Positions 33,031 to 43,176 of a stretch of DNA of 64,000 nt are shown piece by piece (positions within the stretch are counted from its first letter, which is position 1; each line of letters opens with the position of its first letter). Origin of the DNA: Sugiyamaella lignohabitans. Lineage: Eukaryota; Ascomycota; Dipodascomycetes; Dipodascales; Trichomonascaceae. A program made the translations under genes and the position numbers. The notes beneath the pieces are model-generated. The model did not search any database and was not told the origin of the DNA. It worked only from the letters and a program-made list of their open reading frames with translations. The DNA is taken from positions 4,898,001-4,962,000 of the forward strand of contig NC_031672.1 in the NCBI RefSeq assembly GCF_001640025.1, read 5' to 3'.

Positions 33031-33619
33031 TTCTTTCGTCTAGGCGTACTGTGGTGGCTCGCCTACTGATTTATTTATTTAATTATTTATCTCACTACTT
33101 AGCATCTTTGTAGAATATAATGTTTTATGAAGATTAATTAATTATTTTGGTTTTTTGACGTGATTTTGGCCCGGTCCGCCTCTATAGTGCACTAAAGCTT
33201 GGACGTGGGTTAGGATCGGCCCCAGCTGGATTCCTCCACCACTTCAATACAGATACCAATTCGTTAAACACCTGTATCGATCAGAAATCAGTTATAGACA
33301 CGTACGGGCCTAGTTTGGTTTTCACTATATTTATTTGGCGAATCAGCGATTACTTCCATTGTTTCTGTTGTATATATAAACTCAAGGGATTCAGCTGATA
33401 TCTCTCTCGATATCAATTACTGTGAATTTGACGAAATTTATCGGCTAAGCTCGTGGTCATAACTTGAATCAAAGTTTTAATCCCAATCGCCGTCTACTAT
33501 GTGTAGTAGCCTAGAGAATAGCCAGCATTGTGAATGTTAACTATCTTTTCAGAAATTAGACCGCAATTGCTACCTATAGTGGAACATCTATAATCTCTGC
33601 TCCTTATACTCTTACAGGA
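33031..33619. other. Spacer REG1-like / VPS54
   Basis: A 589-bp spacer with no supported gene. A tatatataaa box near 33371-33380 lies about 240 bp before the VPS54 ATG. The segment just before that ATG ends in a pyrimidine-rich run and AG (33616-33617), but has no CTAAC branch site. Confidence 0.4.
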
Positions 33620-36600
33620 ATGTCGGGATCAAACTCGTCTACTCCATCAACACCTGTTTTTGCCCCAGTAGCGGGAAATTCGTCCACTTCTATAGGCTCA
33701 AGAAGTAGGCGTCCGAGCAGCATCATTAGTGGGACAAGTAGCCTTAGCGCAACAGCCGGCGGTGCTGGCTCCCTATCTACATTCACTCCGGTGGGTCTCA
33801 ATCGCGTCGGCCATTCTCTAAATAGACTGGGATCAAACTCTATTGCTGATCTAGTGGATGGGAACAACATCTCAGTATCGAACGATCCATATGCATCACC
33901 GGCACAGCTTGGTAGAAGGAATATGAATACTGGTGGTAGCTCATCATTTCCATTTAAGCCACCTACTTCTAAGGATATTCCACCAGTAACTCTTGCCCCG
34001 ACACCCAGAATTAAAAAAGAAGAACTAAGGGAGAAACTCAATGATATCTCTTCCGAGTATGAATTATTTTACGGAGCTCGAATATCAAAGGGGGCCGGCA
34101 GCACTGGTTTGGAACCAACCGGGTCCAAAATTTTAAGCGATGACACTCTGTCATTGCTTTCAGATAAAGGAGTATCCATGTCGGTATCTTCAAATGATGG
34201 TGCTGCTATCATATCAGATAGTGAGAGCATTGCGGATGGCGATGATTCTGGTACCAGGCAAGACACGCCCGATTTGACTCCTTTATCCACCATTCCAGAG
34301 GTCTTTTTCCAGGAGAAGTTTCAGTTGGACAATCCGAAGGTTTTTGGGATTGTCAGCGAAAAGTCTGAAATCATCCAAGGTAATGGTGGCTCCCCTCCTC
34401 CAATAAAGGTATCGGATGAGGACTATGAAGGTACCGAGAGTGATGTACCCAAAATTCTTGCATCGAACTCTATTCTTCAGGAGAAACTTTCTTGGTATAT
34501 TGATACTGTCGAATTACATCTCATTAACGAAATTTCCAATGCATCTAAATCCTTTTTTTCTACATTAGGGGATTTGAAAACAATTAATGAACGTGCCTCA
34601 GAATGTATAACCCGTATTCAGTATCTGAAAGAGCAGCTTGTATACGCGGACAAAGATATTGCTCTTCATGGAATTGAGCAAGTAAAGCTTCGTCAGAGGC
34701 GCCAGAACGTTGAAGCTCTCTCTGAATCATTGCTGCAAATAGCAACAGTTTTTGAGCAGGCCGACAACGCAGAGTCGATTTTATTAGAAGGTTCAGACGT
34801 GGATCAATCCTTGGATATAATCGATGCTTCTGAAGCACTACTTGAAGGAAATAGTAGTAACGATCTAGTATCACAATGGATAACCACTTGGTCGTATCCT
34901 TTGGTTGATCTAAGGTCGGTTCACGGTTTAGCAGATCTCAGAGAAAATCTGTGTACATTGCGGTCTAAGGCCGGTGATATTTACAGCAACAAATTTTCAG
35001 ATATATTGCTGAAGGATTTACAAACTCATATGGATTCGGTTCCCAAGGTTGACACCTTGCAACGATTGGGCAAAATTTTGGATGGTGATCCGGCTGCAAA
35101 TACAAGCTATCTCAAGGATACTCAGTTAAGAGAGTCATTGATACGACAGCTACGGGGATTGGAGCGATCTGATAATATCGCGACAGCTTTCAATCAGTAT
35201 AAGGAATCTGTTGTAAAGATGGTTAAAAATGTGGTCCGGATGAATCTGCCATCGAAGAGTGATACTGTATCGATGAGTTCAAATAGCACTAACCGATCAA
35301 TGGCTGATAAGAGTATGTCATTAGCTACTTCATTGAGAGCCATGACTATCAGAGAAGCCGAAACTATGGTATCCGATATTTATATTTCTCTTTCTGAATT
35401 ATATCGAAGACTTTCTGCCCAACAAAAACTTTTGCTTGATCTAACAGCTTCGTTAGACGATTCGAAGGGGACAGCGGTCATCGATCTTAGTGATCTACTA
35501 CTGAGTGTCATCAACCACTCTGAAAGTAGAATGACTAAGGTTTTAAAGGTTCGTCGTGAACAAACCGTTAACTATGGATTACAAGATTTTATCAACTTCT
35601 ATGCATTAAACGGTATATATCTCGCAGAATGTGAACTTATTTGTGGCGATCCATCCAACGAGCTACGAGGAATGCTATCCGTATTTATTAAGCAGTTCCT
35701 AGATCGGTTTTATGCTAAACACGAGTCAGAACTTGCCGAGCTGATGGATAAAGACTTATGGAGAGAAGAGGAGATCACGAAAGATTTCCAGGCGCTTGTC
35801 GACAGAATCGTTGAGAGCGGTAAATCTGGAAAAGATCCTGCTCCGTGGGTAGCAGCTTTGAGAAAGATACTTTCGCCTACTGAGTCGGAGGATGATATTC
35901 CGTTATCTCGTCTAATTTCTAGCGGAGTATCGACGTCAGAGAAGAAGCTACCTCGTAATGTTTTTGTTGAAAACTCCAGTTTTATTATATCCAAAGCCGC
36001 TATATGCTTGATTCGGTTCACAGAAGATTATTTGAAATTAATGATCTTACTTCCTCACTTATCTACTGAAGTTGTTACCAACTGGATAGATTTGGCAAAG
36101 AAATTCAACTCTCGGGCTATTCAGTTAATTCTTGGGGCAGGTGCCACTCGGTCGGCTGGCCTGAAGCATATCACAGCTAAACACCTGGCTTTGTCATCGG
36201 AATCTGTCAACATCGTAGTGGCACTGCTCCCTTTCATTAAGTCGTTTGCAGCAAGACATCTTGCTCCTACTTCGCCTGTTTTGAATGATTTTGATGCTTT
36301 GTTAGGGGAATTGGAGAATCATCGGCACGAGGTTCACCAGAAGTTTGTTTCTCTTATGAGTGACAAGATGAACCTTCACTATAATGCTATCATGAAGACA
36401 GACTGGTCAATCCCAGGCCCTGTTAGCAAATATATGCAGGATCTAGTCAAGGAAACGTCGATTTTGGTGAAGATCTTGTCAAAAATACTACCAAAACAAT
36501 CATATTTGGTGAGTATTTGTAATGCATTTGCTTAAAAGCGTGTTCGATACATACTAACAAATTTCTAGTTGATTACATCTCAAATTTTTGATAATTACAA

Positions 36601-37669
36601 AAGACGGTTACTGGAGGCATATATTCAGACAGATTTCAAGTCTCTGCGGGAAAAAAAGAGGATGCTCCAAGACATCGATTATTTCAAGGAAAATCTTGCA
36701 CACGTTGAAGGTTCTGGAAATTCGGCCGAGGTCATCTGGGAAAATGTTAATGCAATGCCTGCACCTGAGGACGAAAGCCAAATACAATCAATCGAGCATA
36801 CGGATCCAACACCCGACAAAGAGTCTGCTGTAGAAGCTATCAAAGTAGAGACTATGACTGATAAAGACCAGGTCGATGACGATAACACCGATGCCGTAGA
36901 TGGAACAAGAGCCACTGATTCTGCTCCAAAACAGTACTCCATTGAAACGGAAAATTTGGAAAGCAGTAGCGCAAAGCAGGATGCAGTTGCATCAGAATCT
37001 TCTGAATTAGATATGGATGCAGCGCAAGATAGTTCAAACCCAAAGCTAGCTGAGTCTGAACCTGAACCAGAAGCTCAGCTAGATCTTCCAAGGACCGAAC
37101 CTGAAACTGCATACGGGGCTGAGCAAGAAATTAGGAAGGAAATGAATCAACTAGAAGCCGAAGAGAATATGGAGGGTGAACCAAAAACAAAAGAAGAAAG
37201 TCTGGATGAGCCTATGACACAGGCTGAATTAAAGTCTGAGCCTAGGGACGATCCAGAACGAGAACCTGAGCCCAAACTATCCGCGAGCCCTAACATGGAG
37301 ACAAAGGCCAATACAGAAGCCGAAGCTCGAGCTGAAAATGAAGGCAAAGGTGAAACAGAACCTGAAGTGACTGTTGATAGCCAAGGTGAGGTAAAACCTG
37401 GCACTGACGGCCATGATGTAGGTGAACCTGAATCTATAAAAGAAGCACTAGAATCCACTGGATCGACCAATGCGGACTCCGAGGGCCATCAAAATGAAAC
37501 TGCTGTAAGCGAGAATCAGCCAGCGACTTCTCCTACCGAGGATAAAATCATATCTGAAAACTCTGAAAGACCAGCTGAGGAATTGAAGCTCAAACAGGAT
37601 CTCAAGACCCCTGCGACACCCAAAAAGTCTAAAAACAAAAAGAAAAAGAACAAGAAAAGTTCTAGATAG
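33620..37669 (+). CDS. VPS54: GARP tethering subunit Vps54 with long charged C-terminal tail (one intron)
   Basis: Exons 33620-36508 and 36569-37669 join across a 60-nt intron (GTGAGT, ATACTAAC, TTTCTAG) to give 1,329 aa. Vps54 with Vps51, Vps52 and Vps53 tethers endosome-derived vesicles at the Golgi. The Vps54_N helical core spans about residues 287-410 (ASECITRIQYLKEQLVYADK). The diagnostic C-terminal block is ILGAGATRSAGLKHITAKHL near residues 837-856. The second exon first supplies a conserved helix (IFDNYKRRLLEAYIQTDFKS). It then carries a 250-300 residue Glu/Pro/Ser tail ending in a lysine cluster (KKSKNKKKKNKKSSR). Typical relatives are 850-1,000 aa, so the tail is extra. Core assignment is firm. 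Confidence 0.92.
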
Positions 37670-37736
37670 AATCTTGATACCTAGAGTGTAACATTTAATA
37701 AATTATAGTATGAAATGTTTAACAGCTTAAAGGTGC

Positions 37737-37964
37737 TTAACTCTTCTTACTTTCCATGTTGGTAAGATGCTCTTCGCGGCGTGCTTCCTTAACGCCAGCA
37801 GTAAATGTATGTAACTTCCATCCTAAAGCATAAGCGCTAGATTCAGTATTACGAAATTTATTATGTGTCTCCATTAAATTTTTCAGACCCATCCCTAATT
37901 CATCCGATATACCGGCCAACACCGCATAGGGCGCAGTATTCTTATCAGAAGCTTCTTCTTTCAT
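37737..37964 (-). CDS. Small 75-aa protein, unknown function
   Basis: I do not recognise it. The sequence is helical and charged (start MKEEASDKN, end MESKKS), without a transmembrane segment. A few hydrophobic positions and a Trp (ALGWKLHTF) give it a foldable core. It lies between convergent VPS54 and divergent LMO1 in an otherwise gene-free gap, with a clear ATG at 37964. Codon use looks ordinary. Such length suggests a complex subunit or assembly factor, but nothing in the sequence names one. Confidence 0.55.
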   Translation of the reverse strand: MKEEASDKNTAPYAVLAGISDELGMGLKNLMETHNKFRNTESSAYALGWKLHTFTAGVKEARREEHLTNMESKKS

Positions 37965-38367
37965 TATTCAACCAGTGTTGTTTATTAGGATGCATCTCAC
38001 TGGCAGCGAAATCAAAATAAGCTTGTGAGATACGGCTAGCGGACGCTAATAGTAATCTAGCCCATTGCCTTGCATATCATTATATAATTAGATATTGATG
38101 TTGAAATACGAAGATACGTAGATTATCGAACTTCATTGTTGTGGTGGTCCCAGCTTTGAGATGCTTTTATATATTGTGATTTTTAGATTAGCAGAGTAAA
38201 GTAGGAACTTTAAATACTGACCATGGCTATCAACTACGAGCCACTGCAGTATAGCTTACCATGGTCGTTTGCTCTCTTGTCAAAGTATAATTAAAGCAAA
38301 ACTCAATATAAATAGCTAATATATGTCTGCAAAAATGGCTCTTCTCTGAGTATAATATCTATTTAAA
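37965..38367. other. Divergent promoter, small ORF / LMO1
   Basis: A 403-bp AT-rich spacer. It contains tatatattgtg near 38169 and long AT runs near 38090. No other feature supported. Confidence 0.35.
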
Positions 38368-40541
38368 ATGGATGTAACAGAGGTTTACAAGATTTTGAAA
38401 TCAGATAGGGGAACAAGTAGGTATATTCTCCTTCAATAAATATAGTTGAAAAAACTGTATGTTCTTACCAGTAATAACAAATGGGACCCGTCTAACAGAT
38501 AGAGAACGCCTTAAAGTTAATAAGCTGGTAAAGGATGAGAGAAGAAATGCTCTAGCTCTTAAAGGTATCAAATCTGGTATTATGAATGGACTGGACATGT
38601 CCACTATATCATATACTCTCAGATCGGCATGCCACCTTATGAGACACCGGGCAACGTGGACAATCTATGATGCTGCCCTTATTAACAATGTAAGCTAATA
38701 TAGCCATTGGTTAACCAGGTACATTCTAACGTAAAAAGCTTATTGCATTTGCTGGCGAAGAAGATCCAAGTGAGCAACAAATCCATGAGGTTGTTTGTCC
38801 CTCATTATTATTGTTGAGTTTGATTTGCATTGAAAACTTGAAACGAAAGAGCTCCGCCCGTTTGAAGGCTTTGATTATCCTGTGCGAAACTATTACCAGA
38901 AACATCAAGATTATGAGGATTATTATCTCCAAACTATGCAGTAGCCAGATTGAGCTCGTTCACGCTACGGCCCAGTTCATAATAGCGATTGTTGTTTCTA
39001 CAGAACAGCTAGCATGTTTTAAAGAAGACATTTATACTTTTCTCCACCTTTGTGGACTCATGCGAAGCATAGAGCAGATTTTATCAGGAAAAGACAGAAT
39101 ACAGACGCGGGTGGTTTATGATCTGACAAACTCTTTGATGCTTGCAAGAAAAGCAAGAATTTGTCAAGGTGGAAATTTAAAATTGAAGTCTCACCGAGAA
39201 ATAATTTTTGCAATAAAAACGGAACATGATAAGCTTGTGGGTCCCAGTGATATTACCCCATCTGGGTTGTTAACAGCTGAAGGTGAAGGACTAAAGTTTT
39301 TTGATGAACAGTCCTTGCTGACCTTCATCAATCTCTCTGGATCATGGTCCAGTGGACTCGACATATATGAGTTGTTTCATTATGACAATCTAAGTCTCGT
39401 AAAGTTCTATGCGCAGGTATCAAGCCTGTTTCCAAAGGAAAGGGCATTCCCATTATTGAGAGCTAGTATTGAAGTTTCAAACTTGCTAGAGGAAATATTC
39501 CACGAATCACAGTTTATTCTCCCTCAGAACCTAGCGGATGGAACAGCCATCACGCTTATTGGAACAAGGTATATCAAAAGTAAGAATAAGGCTGCAAAAG
39601 AGCTGCCGACAGCCCCAGAACGGGATATCGATGTCTTTAAAGGCAAATTTATGAATTTATATATGAACCGACGGGCCTTGCATTTTTGGGGTGTAGTCAC
39701 TTTTATGCGAATGTGGAAGACATCTTCAGCATGTATAGAAGATATCAAAATTATTAGCACTTTAGTCAAATGTGTATTTCATCGCATACTCGAAGGGGCC
39801 GGAACAGAACCCGAGATCGAGGATATTATTTGCCGCATAAATGCGATCACATATCAAGAGGCAAGAGAATACCAAATGTGGAGTTTGCAAAACGAATTGA
39901 ATGCCCAATGGAAGAAGGACACTATTGTATTACAGAATAAGTATGTGACTGAATCTCAGGGATTTGTACGTGAAAAGTATATTCATCTACTATTGAGTGG
40001 AGATGTGTTTATGGTGTGCGATCCTACAACGGTCCAATATTCTGACTCGGTCGAAGATTTTTCTTCAACTAATCTTAAATATTTAGTTGCCATATCTCCA
40101 GATAAAAGTACACTTCGCTACAAATATTTGGATGATGAAAAGGAAGTTTCAGTCAACAGTATTGATCTTTCGACTATAGAGTCGGTGGATGTACAACAAC
40201 TAGCCATGCCTTCTTATAACGACCATCCTCAGAACAATTTTAACACCATTAAATTGACAGGAAATGTGAGCTATGCTAAGATCACTATCATGGGAAAAGC
40301 ACAGAGGCCACTTTTGACTTTTTATTCTGACACCTTAAAAAAAGCTCATGTATGGAGAGATGGAATTATGATGGCTAAAGATCGTGATTATCAGTCTGAC
40401 TCCTCTCACAAGCATGCTGAGATGCTTGCTGAGAGAAAACTCCTGTTACAAGTCTTAAACTTGGGGCCAAATGATACCCACTTTAGTTTTGAAAGTGAGC
40501 CAGATATTCAATCAATATCTACGAACTTTTACTATCAATAA
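38368..40541 (+). CDS. LMO1: ELMO/CED-12 homologue Lmo1 (two introns, first uncertain)
   Basis: Lmo1 with Dck1 forms the yeast DOCK-ELMO exchange factor for Rho5, with roles in mitophagy and cell-wall stress. The firm part is exon 2 (to 38689), a 49-nt intron 38690-38738 (GTAAGC, TCTAAC, AAAAG) and exon 3, 38739-40541. It shows ELMO arm repeats, the YELFHYDNLSLVKFYAQVS and LLRASIEVSNLLEEIF blocks, and a C-terminal PH domain. The latter starts near VREKYIHLLLSGDVFM and contains WRDGI. The start is uncertain. A candidate first exon 38368-38416 (donor GTAGGT) can splice to 38472 (690 codons) or 38499 (681 codons), both in frame. The ATG at 38459 is an alternative. Confidence 0.82.
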
Positions 40542-40633
40542 AAATTGAAAAAAAACTAATATTCATTAAATATGTTAATCAAATGTTTGTGCAGATGCAA
40601 ATATGTAACGGCAGCTATGTATCTACTAGATCC

Positions 40634-42931
40634 TTACTTTCTGTATTTCTTGGCTCTCTTAATCTTTTCTGCCAATTTCTTGTCATTCTTTTTTGGACCC
40701 TTTCCACCCTTGGGTGCCCCTTTTTTATTGAAAGTCCTTTTTTGGTCATCAGACCGATCCTTCTGAGTTTTCTTATAGCTTCTCTTCTCTCCTTCATCAT
40801 TGTCAACCTTTCTCTTTTTCGCAAGCGACTCTTTCTTCAATTGAGCTTCAGATTTTTTATCTTTTTCACTTTCGAACCATGTTCGCTTAGGACGAGAATG
40901 AATTTCATTCTCATACTTAATTAAATTCTCACCTTTCTTAATGTCTCTTTCAGCTTGAGCTAGTAGCTTTTCTGATTTTTCTTCTTCAAGAATCTCATCA
41001 ATGACTGTCTGCTTCGACTCAATGTTGGCATTGATCTTTTCTATTTCATTCCAGTCAACGTTTCTACCCATAATAGCGCTTTTGTTCGATGTGCCAGAAG
41101 ATGATGCGCTCTTGATCGCCTCCTTGACAATATTACGCTCAATAGCTGCTTCTCCAACAAAAGAAATACTTTTACCTTCTCGTCCAGCACGAGCAGTACG
41201 ACCTACTCTATGCAAGTAAACCTCATGTGTCTTCGGCATATCATAGTTTATTACGACCTCAATTTTAGGGATATCCAAACCACGCGAAGCAAGGTCTGTA
41301 CACACGAGTACAGGGACTTCTAAGTTTCTGAATGCCATTACCGACTTCAAACGTTGTTCTTGTGAAAGAGAGCCATGCAATTCTCCGATCTTAATACCTA
41401 GGAGGCGGACAATAATTCTAAGCTTATGGGCCGTTTCTTTTCGGGAAACAAAAACAATAACCCGCTGGTTGGGACCAATTTTCTTAAGCAAGGAAACTAA
41501 GACAGATGGTTTCAAGTTCTCCCGCTTACGAATACGCACAAATTCCTGAACTAATCCACCAGCAGCTTGTTTTGGAGGATCAATCATGATACGAACGGGC
41601 TTATGTAGAGACAATTGAATGAGGTCTTTGATGCTATTGTTCATTGTTGCTGAAAACAGTAATGTTTGTCGTTTACTAGGAATAAGAGAAAGAATTTCAG
41701 TGAGCTCTTTTTGGAAGCCTTCTTCCAGCATTCTATCGGCCTCATCAACTACTAAAATCTCGACACCATCAACCTGGAAGCTTGGTGAGTTTCTTACGTG
41801 ATCAATAAACCGACCAGGAGTTGCTACAACAATATCAGGTCTTGTTTTAAGCTCTTGCTCTTGAACACGAAGATTCAAACCACCAACAGCCATCCCAAAT
41901 CTAAGACCCGAAATAAACTGGCCTAATTTTCTGCCAACATCACAGACCTGAATAGCCAACTCACGAGTTGGTGTCAAAACCACAACACGAGTTGTAGCGA
42001 CCTTAGGTCTATATACCAATCTTTCAAGAATGGGAATAAGATAAGCAGCAGTTTTACCGGAACCGGTGACAGCACCCGCAATAACATCCTTACCAAGAAG
42101 AGCTATGGGAATAACAGCGCCCTGAATCGGAGAAGGCTTTGAATATCCAAGAGAAGAAAGGCCACGGTGTACGGGTCTTGACAGAGAAAGTGTCTGAAAA
42201 GATTGGTGCACGGTTCCTTTAGCCTTGTCAGCTTCTTCAGATGGAGCATAAAACTTTGCAATTTCTTCGGCTGTGTCCTTTTCTTCTTCATCTTGACCCA
42301 AATTTCCCTCAAACTTCAACTCCTCGACATCATCATCGTCCTCATCGTCATCATTTTCACTTCCATCTTCACCACCTTTGACACTTTCATTATCACTATT
42401 TTCATCCCCGTCAACCTCAGGTTTAGCTCCCATGCCAAACCCATCCAAGGCAAGCTCATCATCCTCTTCCTGTGAGTCTAACGTTTCATCCTCATCAAGG
42501 CCTCCTTTTCGTTTAATTATCTCATCCAAATCAACCTCACGCTTTACAACATCTCCAGATGCCTCAATAGTACCCAAGTCCCATCCTTCAAATGCAGAAG
42601 ATGTCACGAGTCCATCAAGAGAGAACTTAAATTCTGGATCAATATCTTGCTCTTCTTCGACGGATTCTTGCTGTGGTTTTATCTTTTTACCTTTCTTAGT
42701 AGCACCTTTCAAGCTAGCTTTGCTCTCTACATCTTGGCCACGAAGTAATGCTTTATTTCCATCTTCGTCATCTTCAGACTCTTCATCCGTGTCCATGTCT
42801 GGAACATTCTCATCATCATCTTCTATGGTCAGTACGAACTCCTTACTCGTGGTAAGATTGTCAGAAACTGAGGACCCATTTTTCTTCTTAGAAGCCTTGA
42901 TAGCAGATTTAACCGTAGATTTAGCGGCCAT
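40634..42931 (-). CDS. DRS1: DEAD-box RNA helicase Drs1 (60S biogenesis)
   Basis: The 765-aa helicase matches Drs1 (human DDX27), needed for early 60S ribosomal subunit assembly in the nucleolus. Acidic and lysine-rich segments fill the first 250 residues. The Q motif is [19 protein letters not shown] with KPSPIQ. Motif I is [12 protein letters not shown] near 287. The DEAD motif is VDEADRM near 395. The SAT motif is FSATMNN near 425. The last motif is [13 protein letters not shown] near 577. The C-terminal tail is Lys-rich ([19 protein letters not shown]). The ATG at 42931 is the only good start. It is divergent from MRD1 across 245 bp. Confidence 0.95.
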   Translation of the reverse strand: MAAKSTVKSAIKASKKKNGSSVSDNLTTSKEFVLTIEDDDENVPDMDTDEESEDDEDGNKALLRGQDVESKASLKGATKKGKKIKPQQESVEEEQDIDPEFKFSLDGLVTSSAFEGWDLGTIEASGDVVKREVDLDEIIKRKGGLDEDETLDSQEEDDELALDGFGMGAKPEVDGDENSDNESVKGGEDGSENDDDEDDDDVEELKFEGNLGQDEEEKDTAEEIAKFYAPSEEADKAKGTVHQSFQTLSLSRPVHRGLSSLGYSKPSPIQGAVIPIALLGKDVIAGAVTGSGKTAAYLIPILERLVYRPKVATTRVVVLTPTRELAIQVCDVGRKLGQFISGLRFGMAVGGLNLRVQEQELKTRPDIVVATPGRFIDHVRNSPSFQVDGVEILVVDEADRMLEEGFQKELTEILSLIPSKRQTLLFSATMNNSIKDLIQLSLHKPVRIMIDPPKQAAGGLVQEFVRIRKRENLKPSVLVSLLKKIGPNQRVIVFVSRKETAHKLRIIVRLLGIKIGELHGSLSQEQRLKSVMAFRNLEVPVLVCTDLASRGLDIPKIEVVINYDMPKTHEVYLHRVGRTARAGREGKSISFVGEAAIERNIVKEAIKSASSSGTSNKSAIMGRNVDWNEIEKINANIESKQTVIDEILEEEKSEKLLAQAERDIKKGENLIKYENEIHSRPKRTWFESEKDKKSEAQLKKESLAKKRKVDNDEGEKRSYKKTQKDRSDDQKRTFNKKGAPKGGKGPKKNDKKLAEKIKRAKKYRK

Positions 42932-43176
42932 ATTATCCAGAAACGAAGAAAGTCTACTTTTGGATCTAAGGGTCGACTACAATTCGCAAGATATATTTTG
43001 AAGCAAAATAAAAATTATACATGAGAAGATCTACGCTGCATGCAGAGATATCGTGAAATAAATTTCAAGGTTCTGTGGAAAAAAAAATTTCAGCCGTACT
43101 ATTTTAAGATTTAGCAGGCATTGATTATATCCAGATCCACTGCTAGTACCGTTTTTGACAATAGTTATTGAGCAAC
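42932..43176. promoter_or_regulatory. Shared divergent promoter DRS1 / MRD1 with RRPE-like box
   Basis: A 245-bp spacer between two ribosome-biogenesis genes. The sequence GAAAAAAAAATTTCAG at 43078-43093 resembles the yeast RRPE element (AAAAATTT, TGAAA on the opposite strand). No PAC box (GATGAG) was found in exact form; the nearest is CATGAG at 43020-43025. Confidence 0.4.

Noticed and set aside
42203..43001. Plus-strand frames of 90 and 207 aa opposite DRS1
   Set aside because: Antisense shadow of the acidic, Ser-rich N-terminus of DRS1.
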